Numbered from the stretch's first letter, positions 32,872 through 41,361 are shown. The stretch is 64,000 bases of DNA from Thermosulfurimonas marina (GCF_012317585.1 NZ_CP042909.1:1426001-1490000); one strand, 5' to 3'. The notes: a model not told the origin generated them from the sequence alone. Numbers and translations are program-made.

Positions 32872-33514
32872 CTATTCCATAATAATCGAGATACGGACCC
32901 AGGTCCAAATCGGAAGGGGCGTTGAAGAGGGCGAGAAGGGGGGAGGCCTCTGGGTAAAAGACCAGGAGATTCACGGCCCCGGGACGCTGCTCCAGGGAAA
33001 AAAAACGGCGCAAGGGGAGCTCCAAAAGGCGGCAGAGGAGGGCCCGGTTAAGGCCTCCGTGCCCGAAGATCACCACCAGCCCGGAGGAAAATTCCCTTCG
33101 GATCTCCGTAAGCACTCCGAGGGCCCGCTGGGCCAGCTCCGCCAGGGTTTCTCCGCCGGGCGGGGCCAGGGCCTCGGGGTCGGAAAGCCGGAGACGGAAT
33201 TCCGGGATTTTAAGGAGTTCGGCAAAGGTGCGCCCGGTCCAGGCCCCGAAGTCTATTTCGCGAAGATCCGGGGTAAGCCGCAGCGGGGCCCCGGTAAGGG
33301 CGGCCAGCCTTTGGGCCCCGTAGGCCGAGCGGGAAAGATCGCTTCCGTAAACCGCTCGCACCGGAAAGCGGCAAAGGCGCTCTACTAGGGCCTCGGTGCG
33401 CCGGCGTCCAGTCTCCGAAAGGGAGACCTCCTCCTGACCGTAGAGCCGTCCCTCGGGATTGAGGGTCTCCTCGTGGCGTAAGAGGAGGACGAGAAGGGGA
33501 TTAGAGGATTTCAT
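32846..33514 (-). CDS. Histidine phosphatase family protein (CobC/PhoE-like)
   Basis: Phosphoglycerate mutase-like phosphatase of 222 residues. The phospho-His motif reads LLLRHEETLNPEG, where most family members have RHGE, so Gly is replaced by Glu. The second catalytic His is in VVIFGHGGLNRALL. Members include alpha-ribazole phosphatase and general phosphomonoesterases; the substrate here cannot be read from sequence. ATG at 33514 fits the family start; an in-frame start at 33544 lies further into the neighbour. It overlaps genes on both sides (14 and 26 bases). Confidence 0.8.
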   Translation of the reverse strand: MKSSNPLLVLLLRHEETLNPEGRLYGQEEVSLSETGRRRTEALVERLCRFPVRAVYGSDLSRSAYGAQRLAALTGAPLRLTPDLREIDFGAWTGRTFAELLKIPEFRLRLSDPEALAPPGGETLAELAQRALGVLTEIRREFSSGLVVIFGHGGLNRALLCRLLELPLRRFFSLEQRPGAVNLLVFYPEASPLLALFNAPSDLDLGPYLDYYGIGAHPYRRP

Positions 33515-34265
33515 CGAGGAAAGAAAGGGCCTCTCGAGGGCCAAAACCCTTCTTGATTTCGTCCAGGACCTCCTTGAAGGTTCGCCCGGAGGGAAGTTTT
33601 CTCCGGTAAAGTCGGGCCAAGGCCTGCCGCAGGGCGTCTTCTTCGGGAAGATAGGCCAGATCCGGGGCCTCCCGGTTTCCGGAAAGCCATTCCGGGACCT
33701 CCGGGGCCCCCTTTTCTAACTCCTCTAGGAAGCGGACCACATCGGTGAGGTGTCCGTAAACCCCCCCTGCGTCTAGCTCTTCGAGGAGCTGGAAGAGAAG
33801 GCTGGCCAGGGCCAGAAACTCCGGGGGGACCTCGGCCTGCCCGGAAAGGGAGCAGCGCACCCGGGAAAACATCACCCGGCAGGTGAGGGGCCGACGGGGA
33901 TAGACCAGGCAGAGCCCTTCCGAGCCCAAAAGGGGGCAGGGCCGGATCTCTCCCGGCTCATCCTCCGGGGGCTCCTTTCCCCGCATAAGAAGAAGGGCCA
34001 TGGTGTTGGGGCTGGTTGCCGGACGGGGGTAATCGGAAAGGGAAAGAAGCCGCTGCCTGAGTTCCGGGGGGAGATCCTCAAGAAGATAGCGGGCCTCAAG
34101 GCTGGTCACGTAAAGCTGGGTGGTACAGCAGGAGGAGCAGCCGGGCTCGCACCGAAAGTCGAAACGGGAGGCTTCCTCTTCCACAAAGGCGTAAAGGGCC
34201 TCAAGCAACTCCCTTTTGGCTTCATAGGCGTAGTCCGGACGGATGAGGACGGGAGGAAGGGTCAT
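33501..34265 (-). CDS. YkgJ-family cysteine-cluster protein
   Basis: The 254-residue protein has the cluster CxxxCxxCC at C39, C43, C46 and C47, followed by CPLLGSEGLCLVYPRRPLTCR, which together form the Fe-S/zinc-binding core of this widespread family of unknown function. The remaining C-terminal half is helical. GTG or ATG near 34265 overlaps the LapA-like gene by four bases. It may hold a metal cluster that needs repair or transfer, but this is not established. Confidence 0.85.
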   Translation of the reverse strand: MTLPPVLIRPDYAYEAKRELLEALYAFVEEEASRFDFRCEPGCSSCCTTQLYVTSLEARYLLEDLPPELRQRLLSLSDYPRPATSPNTMALLLMRGKEPPEDEPGEIRPCPLLGSEGLCLVYPRRPLTCRVMFSRVRCSLSGQAEVPPEFLALASLLFQLLEELDAGGVYGHLTDVVRFLEELEKGAPEVPEWLSGNREAPDLAYLPEEDALRQALARLYRRKLPSGRTFKEVLDEIKKGFGPREALSFLDEIL

Positions 34266-34549
34266 GGGCCCTTTTCTGCCAGTCGCTTTTCGAGGTCCGC
34301 CAGGCGTTTTTCCAGCTCGTTTATGCGCCGATTCTTATCGTAAAGTTCCTTGCGACGTTTGAGGCGGCCCGGAAGAGAAAGCAAAAAGATGAGGATCATT
34401 CCCGCCAGAAGTGAGAGAATAATGATTACCGCGAGCGAGCTTTCAAACTGCCAGACCAGGAATTTGACCGCCACCGGGGCGGCATTCTGAATGGCAAAGG
34501 CCGCAATGAGCACGCCGAGAACCGCGGCTAAAATAAGGTAAAATTCCAT
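34262..34549 (-). CDS. LapA/DUF1049-family small membrane protein
   Basis: The 95-residue product has two transmembrane helices (about 2-21 and 37-58) and a charged C-terminal coiled coil (INELEKRLADLEKRLAE). The motif AIQNAAPVAVKFLVWQFE between the helices is typical of LapA proteins, which in E. coli take part in LPS assembly with LapB. No lapB is adjacent. It is the first gene of the minus-strand run, and starts 29 bases from the divergent rluA-like gene. Confidence 0.85.
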   Translation of the reverse strand: MEFYLILAAVLGVLIAAFAIQNAAPVAVKFLVWQFESSLAVIIILSLLAGMILIFLLSLPGRLKRRKELYDKNRRINELEKRLADLEKRLAEKGP

Positions 34550-34578
34550 GGCCTAAAGTATGGAACGGGGTCGGAGAG

Positions 34579-35316
34579 GTGTCAAGGCAGGGGCTTGAGG
34601 TCCTTTACGAGGACTCTCACCTTCTGGCGGTGGCCAAGCCCGGGGGAGTCCTGGTCCAGGGGGACCGCACCGGGGACGAGACCCTGCTTTCCCGGGCCCG
34701 GGCCTACCTTAAGGAAAAATACGCCAAACCCGGAAGGGTCTATCTGGGTTTGGTCCACCGCCTGGATCGGGTGACCTCCGGGGTGGTCCTTCTGGCCCGG
34801 ACTTCCAAGGCTGCAGGAAGGCTTTCCCTGGCCTTTCGGGAGGGAGGAGTGCGCAAGGCCTATCTAGCAGTGGTGGAGGGGCGCTTTCCTTTGGAGGCCG
34901 GCCTCCTCCGCCATTATCTCTTCTGGGATGAAAGAGAGGGGCGCACCCTGGTGCGGGAGGACCCGGCCCAGGGCTTTCGGGAGGCGGTGACCGGTTTTGA
35001 GACCCTGGCCCGGGGCCTTCACCATACCGTCCTTCTTCTTTTTCCGGAGACCGGGCGCAAGCATCAACTCCGGGCCCAGTTGGCCCATCTGGGCCATCCG
35101 GTAGTGGGGGATCGCCGCTACGGATCGCGGCGGAAGGTGGAGAAGGGTCGGGCCATCCTGCTGCACGCCCTGGCCCTGGCCCTGAGACACCCGGTCCGGG
35201 ATTGCTTTCTCTTTCTCTGGGCCCCGCCCCCGGAGTACTTTCCCGCGGTCCCCCTTCGTCCCTCCCGTCTGCGGGCCTTTCTCCTTCCGGAGGGGGCTCC
35301 GAAAATCCCTGAATAG
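34579..35316 (+). CDS. RluA-family RNA pseudouridine synthase
   Basis: It converts a uridine in rRNA or tRNA to pseudouridine. The catalytic Asp is D63 in HRLDRVTSGVVL, and GRKHQLRAQLAHLGHPVVGD near residue 160 is the other family signature. At 245 residues it is short and has no S4 domain, as in RluA or TruC types. GTG at 34579 follows the SD GGAGAG. Which uridine it modifies is not known. Confidence 0.92.
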   Translation: MSRQGLEVLYEDSHLLAVAKPGGVLVQGDRTGDETLLSRARAYLKEKYAKPGRVYLGLVHRLDRVTSGVVLLARTSKAAGRLSLAFREGGVRKAYLAVVEGRFPLEAGLLRHYLFWDEREGRTLVREDPAQGFREAVTGFETLARGLHHTVLLLFPETGRKHQLRAQLAHLGHPVVGDRRYGSRRKVEKGRAILLHALALALRHPVRDCFLFLWAPPPEYFPAVPLRPSRLRAFLLPEGAPKIPE

Positions 35317-35339
35317 CGGTTTCGGTCCCTTCCCGGCCC

Positions 35340-35348
35340 TGGTATAAT
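35340..35348 (+). promoter_or_regulatory. Extended -10 promoter of cooT-argS operon
   Basis: TGG-TATAAT at 35340-35348 is a perfect extended -10. The matching -35 (near 35320) is weak. Transcription from about 35355 gives a 39-base leader with SD GGGAGG. Confidence 0.72.
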
Positions 35349-35393
35349 ACCGCCCAGAGATCCGCCGAATTTTGACCAAAGGGAGGTGGCGGG

Positions 35394-35582
35394 ATGTGTC
35401 AGGCGAGAGTGGTGGTAAAACGCGGGGATCAGGAGGAAGAACTCATGCGGGACGTGGTGGCCCTGGAGATGCAGGGGGAGGAGATCCTGCTTAAGGCCTT
35501 TTTTGAGGAGCCCCGCCGGGTAAAAGGGCGCCTTCGGGAGATCGACTTTCTCAAACATACCGTGGTCTTGGAGGAAGCATGA
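35394..35582 (+). CDS. cooT: CooT-family nickel-binding protein
   Basis: The 62-residue product starts MCQARVVV; Cys2 is the residue that binds Ni2+ in characterised CooT. The pattern RDVVALEMQGEEILL and the end KGRLREIDFLKHTVVLEE match the family. CooT supplies nickel for carbon monoxide dehydrogenase in Rhodospirillum rubrum, but many CooT homologues lie apart from CODH genes, as here. It overlaps the next small gene by four bases. Confidence 0.9.
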   Translation: MCQARVVVKRGDQEEELMRDVVALEMQGEEILLKAFFEEPRRVKGRLREIDFLKHTVVLEEA

Positions 35583-35755
35583 AGAGAGCCCCGGAGGAGC
35601 CGGTCCTCTGTGCCCGCTGTGCCTGGCGCGAGCATTGTCGCAAACGTTTCTCTTTTGACAATACCAAGCCCATCCGCTGCCCGGACTTTAGCCCGGATGT
35701 CACTCTGAGGGATACCGAGCATGATCGTAAGGAAGATTCGGGAACTACTGACTGA
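35579..35755 (+). CDS. 58-residue four-cysteine protein between cooT and argS
   Basis: Not recognised. ATG at 35579 overlaps the cooT stop (ATGA). The product has four cysteines, C11-x2-C14-x5-C20-x13-C34, in a basic N-terminal half (CARCAWREHCRKRF), followed by an acidic, probably disordered tail. The spacing could hold zinc or an Fe-S cluster. The end overlaps argS by 35 bases. Tight overlaps on both sides and its position next to a nickel protein argue that it is a real gene. Confidence 0.68.
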   Translation: MKRAPEEPVLCARCAWREHCRKRFSFDNTKPIRCPDFSPDVTLRDTEHDRKEDSGTTD

Positions 35756-37346
35756 GTATCTTCCGGAGGGAGTGTCCTTTCAGGTGGAACCTCCTCCCCG
35801 GGAAGAGATGGGCGATCTGGCCACCAACGCGGCCCTGGTGGCCGCGAGCCGTCTGGGCCGAAAGCCTCGGGATCTGGCCGAGGAACTGGCCCAAAGGCTT
35901 GCGGAAAGAAAGGAACTTTTCCGCCGGGTAGAGGTGGCCGGGCCGGGGTTTCTCAATTTTTTTGTGGCCCCGGCCTACTGGCAGGCGGTGGTGGAACGGG
36001 TGCTTACGGCCGGCCCGGATTACGGGCGCAGCGCCCTCGGGGCCGGCCGCAAGGTGCAAGTGGAGTTTGTCTCCGCCAATCCTACCGGCCCCCTACATAT
36101 CGGACACGGACGCGGGGCGGCGGTGGGAGATTCTCTGGCCCGGCTCCTGGATTTTGCCGGCTACCGCGTGGTGCGCGAGTACTATATCAACGATCGGGGC
36201 CGTCAAATGGAGGTCCTAGGACGGTCGGTCTGGCTCCGGGCCCGGGAGCTTTCTGGAGAAGAGATCACCTTCCCCGAGGATCATTATCGGGGCGAATACA
36301 TTATAGAGATAGCCCGTAAGCTTCTGGCGCAGCGTCCGGATCTTCTTCAACTTCCCGAGAAAGAGGCGGTATCCGTAGCCCGGGAATTTGCCCTTTCGGA
36401 GATCCTGGCGGAGATCCGTAAGGATCTCGAAGACTTCGGGGTCCATTACGATGTCTGGTACTCCGAAAGGGAGCTTTACGAACGGGGCGAGGTGGAAGAG
36501 GCCCTCTCCGCCTTAAGGGAGGCGGGCTACCTCTATGAGAAAGACGGGGCCCTCTGGTTCCGGGCCACGGCCTTCGGCGACGAGAAGGACCGGGTGGTGT
36601 TTCGGGCCAACGGCGAGCCCACCTATTTTGCCTCGGACATCGCCTACCATCGGGAAAAATTCCTCAAGCGGGGTTTTGATCTGGTGGTGGATGTCTGGGG
36701 GGCGGATCATCACGGCTATGTCCCGCGGCTAAAGGCCGCCCTCGCGGCCCTTAAGATTGAGCCCGAAAGACTGCGGGTGCTTCTCATCCAGATGGTAAAT
36801 CTTATCGAGGGGGGGCGCCTCAAGAGTATGTCCACCCGCGCCGGGGAGTTCGTGCCCCTGCGGGAGCTTATGGAAGAGGTGGGCCGGGACGCGGTGCGCT
36901 TCACTTTTCTTACCCGCAAGTGTGACGCCCCTCTGGATTTCGACGTGGAACTGGTCAAGAGCCAGAAGAGCGAAAATCCGGTCTATTATGTCCAGTACGC
37001 CCATGCCCGGCTGGCCAGCGTCTTTCGCAAGGCCGAAGAGGAGGGCCTTTCTCCGGAGGGCTACGAGCCCTCCCTGCTTGAGACCCCGGAGGATCTCCGG
37101 GTCCTCAAGCTCCTGGACTTCTTTCCCCAGGTGGTGGAGGAGGCCGCCGAAGCCCTGGAGCCGCATCGCCTTACCTACTATCTTCTGGATCTGGCCGAGG
37201 CCCTGCACGATTACTACACCAAGCACCGCTTCCTTTCCGAGGACCGGGCCCTTTCCCGGGCCCGGCTGGCCCTGGCCCGGGCGGTGAAACAGGTGCTGGC
37301 CAACGGGTTAAATCTCCTCGGGGTTTCGGCCCCGGAAAGGATGTGA
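35721..37346 (+). CDS. argS: Arginyl-tRNA synthetase
   Basis: Class I aminoacyl-tRNA synthetase charging tRNA(Arg). The HIGH-type motif is in NPTGPLHIGHGRG and the KMSK-type loop is LKSMSTRAG. The N-terminal Add-1 domain and the C-terminal anticodon-binding DALR domain (YDYYTKHRFLSED) are both present. The 541-residue length is normal. It overlaps the preceding mini-gene and is followed three bases later by the SPOR protein. Confidence 0.97.
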   Translation: MIVRKIRELLTEYLPEGVSFQVEPPPREEMGDLATNAALVAASRLGRKPRDLAEELAQRLAERKELFRRVEVAGPGFLNFFVAPAYWQAVVERVLTAGPDYGRSALGAGRKVQVEFVSANPTGPLHIGHGRGAAVGDSLARLLDFAGYRVVREYYINDRGRQMEVLGRSVWLRARELSGEEITFPEDHYRGEYIIEIARKLLAQRPDLLQLPEKEAVSVAREFALSEILAEIRKDLEDFGVHYDVWYSERELYERGEVEEALSALREAGYLYEKDGALWFRATAFGDEKDRVVFRANGEPTYFASDIAYHREKFLKRGFDLVVDVWGADHHGYVPRLKAALAALKIEPERLRVLLIQMVNLIEGGRLKSMSTRAGEFVPLRELMEEVGRDAVRFTFLTRKCDAPLDFDVELVKSQKSENPVYYVQYAHARLASVFRKAEEEGLSPEGYEPSLLETPEDLRVLKLLDFFPQVVEEAAEALEPHRLTYYLLDLAEALHDYYTKHRFLSEDRALSRARLALARAVKQVLANGLNLLGVSAPERM

Positions 37347-37349
37347 ATC

Positions 37350-37964
37350 ATGGCCAAGAGATTCCGCTTCGAACTGGGCTTTTTGGGGATGGTCTTTGTC
37401 TTCCTCCTTCTGGTCTGTCTTTTCTTCTGGATGTTCGTCCTGGGGGTCTGGTTTGGCCAGCGACTGGTGGGCAAAGGGGCCTCTCCGGTGGCCGAAAAGA
37501 CCCTCAAGGAGAAGGTCCCGGAGGAGGTTCCGGCCGAGGAGGTAAGCCCTCCTCCGGTGGCCCTTCCCGGGAATCTTACGGCCTCTCCCCAGGCCGCGCC
37601 CCCGGAGGCTCCGAAGGAGGTCACTCCCCAAAAGGTGCCGCCAGAAGAGGCCCGGGTGGTTTCCCCTCCGAAAAGCTCTGCTTCTTCCGAAAAGACCAAA
37701 AAACCCGTTCCCCAGCCCAGAGAATATTATGTGCTTCAGGTGGCCTCTTTCCGGGATCGGGCCGAGGCCGAGCGCTACGCCCGGGCCTTTCGCGACCGGG
37801 GCTATGCCGCAGAAGTGGTCACGGTAAATCTTCCGGGCAAGGGGACCTGGCACCGGATCTACGTAGGGCGCTTTGAGACCCAGGCCGAGGCGGAGAAGGC
37901 CTATAGGGAGCTCAAGGCCCGCAAGCTGGTCAAGACCGCCTACATCAAGAAGGTCTCCCGGTGA
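37350..37964 (+). CDS. SPOR-domain membrane protein
   Basis: The 204-residue protein has a short cytoplasmic N-terminus, one transmembrane helix (about 9-34), and a Pro/Glu/Ala-rich linker (about 45-125). A C-terminal SPOR domain (YYVLQVASFRDRAEAERYA..., about 127-204) binds denuded peptidoglycan at the division septum. Proteins of this plan resemble FtsN in layout. The gene continues the argS transcript, and its stop overlaps the next start by four bases. Confidence 0.9.
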   Translation: MAKRFRFELGFLGMVFVFLLLVCLFFWMFVLGVWFGQRLVGKGASPVAEKTLKEKVPEEVPAEEVSPPPVALPGNLTASPQAAPPEAPKEVTPQKVPPEEARVVSPPKSSASSEKTKKPVPQPREYYVLQVASFRDRAEAERYARAFRDRGYAAEVVTVNLPGKGTWHRIYVGRFETQAEAEKAYRELKARKLVKTAYIKKVSR

Positions 37965-38431
37965 TCCGCAAGGCCCGCCTGCGCGACGTCCGCGACATCC
38001 ATCGCCTCATCTCCCATTTTGCCAAGACCGGCCAGGTCATTCCCCGGCCCCTAGGGGAACTTTACGAGTGCGTGCGGGAGTTTTTCGTTTACGAGGTCCC
38101 GGAAAAAGATCTTATTGCCGGGGCCTGTGGGCTACACGTGGTCTGGGAGGACCTGGGAGAGATCCGCTCCCTGGTGGTGAGCGAGGAATTTCAGCGGGAG
38201 GGGATCGGGGCGGAGCTGGTGCGGGCCGCTCTGGCCGAGGCCCGGGAACTGGGGCTCAAGAGGGTCTTTGTCCTCACCGTGGTCCCGGATTTTTTTGAGC
38301 GCCTGGGCTTTCGCGAGATCGACAAGGGGGAGCTCCCCCACAAGGTCTGGGCGGACTGTATCCGCTGCCCCAAGTTCCCGGAGTGCGACGAGGTGGCCCT
38401 GGTGAGGGAGCTTGAGGATGGCCGAGCTTGA
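37961..38431 (+). CDS. Short GNAT acetyltransferase, ArgA-like N-acetylglutamate synthase
   Basis: The 156-residue GNAT protein matches the short N-acetylglutamate synthase type that starts arginine synthesis. It shows IRKARLRDVRDIHRLI, the CoA-binding loop VVSEEFQREGIGAELV, and the C-terminal ELPHKVWADCIRCPKFPECDEVAL with conserved cysteines. The position directly downstream of argS fits an arginine link. GTG at 37961 overlaps the SPOR gene stop (GTGA). Confidence 0.82.
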   Translation: MIRKARLRDVRDIHRLISHFAKTGQVIPRPLGELYECVREFFVYEVPEKDLIAGACGLHVVWEDLGEIRSLVVSEEFQREGIGAELVRAALAEARELGLKRVFVLTVVPDFFERLGFREIDKGELPHKVWADCIRCPKFPECDEVALVRELEDGRA

Positions 38432-39353
38432 GGCGGTCCGCCGGGCGCGGGAGATCTTGGGCCCCCAGCTTGAGGAGTGTAGGATCTGTCCCTGGGAGTG
38501 CGGGGTGGATCGCCGGGCCGGGGAGCTTGGCCGCTGCGGCCTTCCGGCGGCCCCGGTGGTCTCGGGCTACGAACCCCATTTCGGGGAGGAGGCCTGTCTG
38601 GTGGGGGAGGGAGGAAGCGGGGCGGTCTTTTTTACCGGCTGTAATCTCTTTTGCGTCTTCTGTCAGACCTGGGAGATCAGCCGCGAGCGCCGGGGAAAGG
38701 AGATCACCGTGGAGGAGTTGGCCGGGATTTTTCTGGAGCTGGCCGAAAGGGGCTGCGAGAATCTGAATCTGGTCACTCCCACCCCCCAGATCCCGGCCAT
38801 CCTCGCGGCCCTGGAGAGGGCCCTGGAGGCGGGCCTGAGGCTTCCGGTGGTTTACAATACCGGGGGCTACGAGAGGGTAGAGACCCTGCGGGCCCTCGAG
38901 GGGGTGGTGGATCTTTATCTTCCGGATTTCAAGGTCTGGAATCCGGAGACCGCGGAAAGGCTCCTCGGGGCCCGGGACTACCCCCAGCGGGCCCGCGAGG
39001 CCATAAAGGAAATGTGGCGTCAGGTAGACGGGCTCAGGCTCGATGAAAGGGGGGTGGCTCAGCGAGGACTCATCGTGCGGCACCTGGTCCTTCCAGAAAA
39101 TCTGGCCCAAACAGACGAAATTTTGCGCTTTCTAGCCCGGGAAATCTCTCCCGCGGTGCGGGTCAATATTATGGGTCATTATCATCCAGAGGGGCAGGCT
39201 TTTGAGATAAAACCGATTAATCGTCCCTTAACGAAAAAAGAATGGCATAATGCTCTTTCCGAGGCCCAAAGGGCTGGGCTTTTTAATCTGGATCGCACCC
39301 ACTGGCCTCTTCTGCCCTTAATCCTCCTTGACAATTCCGGGGATGGAGAGTAG
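38418..39353 (+). CDS. Radical SAM protein of the PflX/COG1313 type
   Basis: The radical SAM cluster motif CxxxCxxC is C75-C79-C82 in GCNLFCVFCQ. An N-terminal cysteine set (C21, C24, C28, C40) may hold a second metal site. The 311-residue protein resembles pyruvate formate-lyase activase-like proteins of unknown target. The central NTGGYERVETL and DLYLPDFKVW segments are typical. ATG at 38418 overlaps the previous gene by 14 bases; an in-frame TTG at 38412 is less likely. A substrate glycyl-radical enzyme is not nearby. Confidence 0.85.
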   Translation: MAELEAVRRAREILGPQLEECRICPWECGVDRRAGELGRCGLPAAPVVSGYEPHFGEEACLVGEGGSGAVFFTGCNLFCVFCQTWEISRERRGKEITVEELAGIFLELAERGCENLNLVTPTPQIPAILAALERALEAGLRLPVVYNTGGYERVETLRALEGVVDLYLPDFKVWNPETAERLLGARDYPQRAREAIKEMWRQVDGLRLDERGVAQRGLIVRHLVLPENLAQTDEILRFLAREISPAVRVNIMGHYHPEGQAFEIKPINRPLTKKEWHNALSEAQRAGLFNLDRTHWPLLPLILLDNSGDGE

Positions 39354-39397
39354 GTATTTAACAAACCTAGAGAAACCACGGAAAGGAGGAGGTAGGC

Positions 39398-39718
39398 ATG
39401 CCCACGGTTGAGTACAAAGGAAAGGTTTTTGAAGTTGATGAGGATGGGTTCCTTCAGGGAGGTCTGGATGCCTGGTGTATGGAGTGGGTGGAGTATGTGA
39501 AGGAGCAGGAGGGTATTCAGGAGCTTACGGAGGAGCACTGGAAGGTCATTAAGGTTCTTCAGGACTACTACAAGAAAAACGGCGTGGCGCCCATGGTGCG
39601 GATCCTTTCCAAGGTCACGGGCTATCCTCTCAAGAAGATTTACGAGCTCTTCCCCTCCGGTCCGGGTAAGGGAGCCTGTAAGATGGCCGGGCTTCCCAAG
39701 CCTACGGGTTGCGTGTAA
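39398..39718 (+). CDS. dsrC: DsrC sulfur-carrier protein
   Basis: DsrC carries sulfur from the dissimilatory sulfite reductase as a trisulfide. Both functional cysteines are present: C94 (GACKMAG) and the penultimate C105, eleven residues apart. TusE-type proteins of tRNA thiolation keep only the last one, so a role in dissimilatory sulfur metabolism is favoured. The 106-residue length is normal. A very strong SD (AAAGGAGGAGGT) and a following terminator suggest high expression as its own unit. dsrAB is not in the window. Confidence 0.96.
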   Translation: MPTVEYKGKVFEVDEDGFLQGGLDAWCMEWVEYVKEQEGIQELTEEHWKVIKVLQDYYKKNGVAPMVRILSKVTGYPLKKIYELFPSGPGKGACKMAGLPKPTGCV

Positions 39719-39734
39719 GTGGAAAGTGGGTTGG

Positions 39735-39784
39735 AAGGCGGCCTTCCCTGAAGCAAGGGGTTGAAGGGAGGGTCGCCTTTTATT
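39735..39784 (+). terminator. Terminator of dsrC
   Basis: AAGGCGGCCTTCCCT (39735-39749) pairs with 39765-39779 through about 15 bp including two wobbles, leaving a 15-base loop, followed by TTTTATTG. It starts 16 bases after the dsrC stop. Confidence 0.82.
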
Positions 39785-39802
39785 GTTAAGGGGTGGGGGA
39801 TT

Positions 39803-39832
39803 TTGGCTTTTGAAGTGAAAAGTTGGTAAAAA
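39803..39832 (+). promoter_or_regulatory. Possible promoter of porin gene
   Basis: TTGGCT (39803-39808) and an extended -10 TGG-TAAAAA (39824-39832) are 18 bases apart. A start near 39839 leaves a leader with the SD AAAGGAGGT. The fit to consensus is moderate. Confidence 0.4.
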
Positions 39833-39861
39833 GAGGGTAACAAAATTATAAAGGAGGTTGA

Positions 39862-41361
39862 ATGATGAGGAGGGTGTGGATTTGGATGACGGTTTTGGTT
39901 TTCGGTTTGGTTTGGGCCGGCTTGGGCCAGGCGGCCAAGGTGGAGTTGCACGGGCAGTTCGGGGCCAAGCTCCAGACCACCAACAGTTGGGGGATGCTGG
40001 AAAAGAGTGAGACCCCTAACTTGGTAAATGGTCTTCAGGGAGCGTATACGCAGTGGTACAAACTCGATGCGCGAAATGGGGCCGGTGGCGAGGGACTTAC
40101 CGTGGATAGCGTAAAAGATGCTAACGGGAATGACGTGGATCTTGATGACACCTGGGCCTCACTCCAGTTTCGTCTCTGGGCGGTGGCCTCAAGTGACGAC
40201 GGTAAGGTGAAGGGCACCTGGGCCATGGAGGTAGGTTCCCTGCGCTTTGGTGAAAACGGGGGACTTGAGCTGCGAAACGACAATGAAAACATTGAGGTGC
40301 GTCAGATGTCCCTGGAGTTTGCCCTTCCCTTTGGGCAGAGCCTGGGGCTGCGGCTGCGGGCCGGTCTCAACCCTTATTTCGTAAACCGCTTTCTCTGGAA
40401 CGAGACCGCTCCGGGGATCGATCTGATGGGGAAGACCACTCTGGGCCAGGTGGACACCACCTTTGTCTTCGTCTGGGTGCGGGGCTTTGACAATACCTGG
40501 CTCGACGAAAATCAAAATAACGATTTTGACGCCTATGCCGGCGTTTTCATCTTCGACCTGGCCAAGGTTCTCAATGTGGACAAGGCCATGGCCAAGGTCT
40601 TTTTCATTCCCATGAATGGACAGGAAGGGGTTTCGGTCCCTTACAATGTGGGGGAGAAGCTCTCGACGGATGTTCAGCCCTGGTATCTCGGAGGTGACGC
40701 CCAGTTTGCGGTCCGGGGGGTGGATGTGGACCTCGGCCTGATTCGCATGGGGGGCGACGCCGGGGATATTGATAACGACACTAAGGATGAAGATTTCGAT
40801 GGTTGGTTCTTCTATGCGGATTTGGGCTATCAGGTGAACGAGCAGACCAGGGTCTCCTTCCTCTTCTGGTGGGCCAGCGGCGACGACAATTCCACCAAGG
40901 GAGACGTGGAGAGCTATATGGCTGTGGATACCCACACCGAAGGTAGCGTGGTCCTTTTTGAGGACGGGGCCTTTGATGACGGCTATGCGGTCTCCAGCGC
41001 TCCTTACCTCAACCAGCTGGGCTTCCAGATGTATCGTCTGCGGGTGGACTATAAGGCCACTCCGAAGCTTTCCCTGGCGGCGGCGCTCAACTACATGAAG
41101 TTCGACGAGGATGCCAAGTGGACGGATGCTAACCACAAGACCCACAAAGAGGATGAGGTGGGTTGGGAGCTTGACCTCTATGCCAAGTACGAGCTCTATC
41201 CCGGGCTTACCGTGGATCTGGCTGCGGGCTACCTCTGGGCCGGAGACGCCCTGGACGCCTGGGCCCGCAAAGCTGTCGATAATGATTACCATCCCACCGG
41301 GGGGTATACGGATGCCGACGATATGTACCGGGTCTCGGTGGGGGTGACCTACACCTTCTAA
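39862..41361 (+). CDS. Outer-membrane porin-like beta-barrel protein
   Basis: The 499-residue protein has a signal peptide (about 1-24, GLGQAA). It then shows a pattern of alternating residues, many aromatic girdle positions, Asp/Asn-rich turns (for example DENQNNDFDAY and GDAGDIDNDTKDEDFDG) and a C-terminal strand ending in Phe (SVGVTYTF), the BAM recognition signal. This is the layout of an outer-membrane barrel that could admit small solutes. A strong SD precedes the ATG and a terminator follows, so it is probably abundant. No close named family is recognised; substrate is unknown. Confidence 0.82.
   Translation: MMRRVWIWMTVLVFGLVWAGLGQAAKVELHGQFGAKLQTTNSWGMLEKSETPNLVNGLQGAYTQWYKLDARNGAGGEGLTVDSVKDANGNDVDLDDTWASLQFRLWAVASSDDGKVKGTWAMEVGSLRFGENGGLELRNDNENIEVRQMSLEFALPFGQSLGLRLRAGLNPYFVNRFLWNETAPGIDLMGKTTLGQVDTTFVFVWVRGFDNTWLDENQNNDFDAYAGVFIFDLAKVLNVDKAMAKVFFIPMNGQEGVSVPYNVGEKLSTDVQPWYLGGDAQFAVRGVDVDLGLIRMGGDAGDIDNDTKDEDFDGWFFYADLGYQVNEQTRVSFLFWWASGDDNSTKGDVESYMAVDTHTEGSVVLFEDGAFDDGYAVSSAPYLNQLGFQMYRLRVDYKATPKLSLAAALNYMKFDEDAKWTDANHKTHKEDEVGWELDLYAKYELYPGLTVDLAAGYLWAGDALDAWARKAVDNDYHPTGGYTDADDMYRVSVGVTYTF

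Noticed and set aside
39328-39360. TTGACA upstream of dsrC as a promoter
   Set aside because: At 17 bases the -10 would be TAGGTA, a poor match; TATTTA is 21 bases away. Not reported as a feature.
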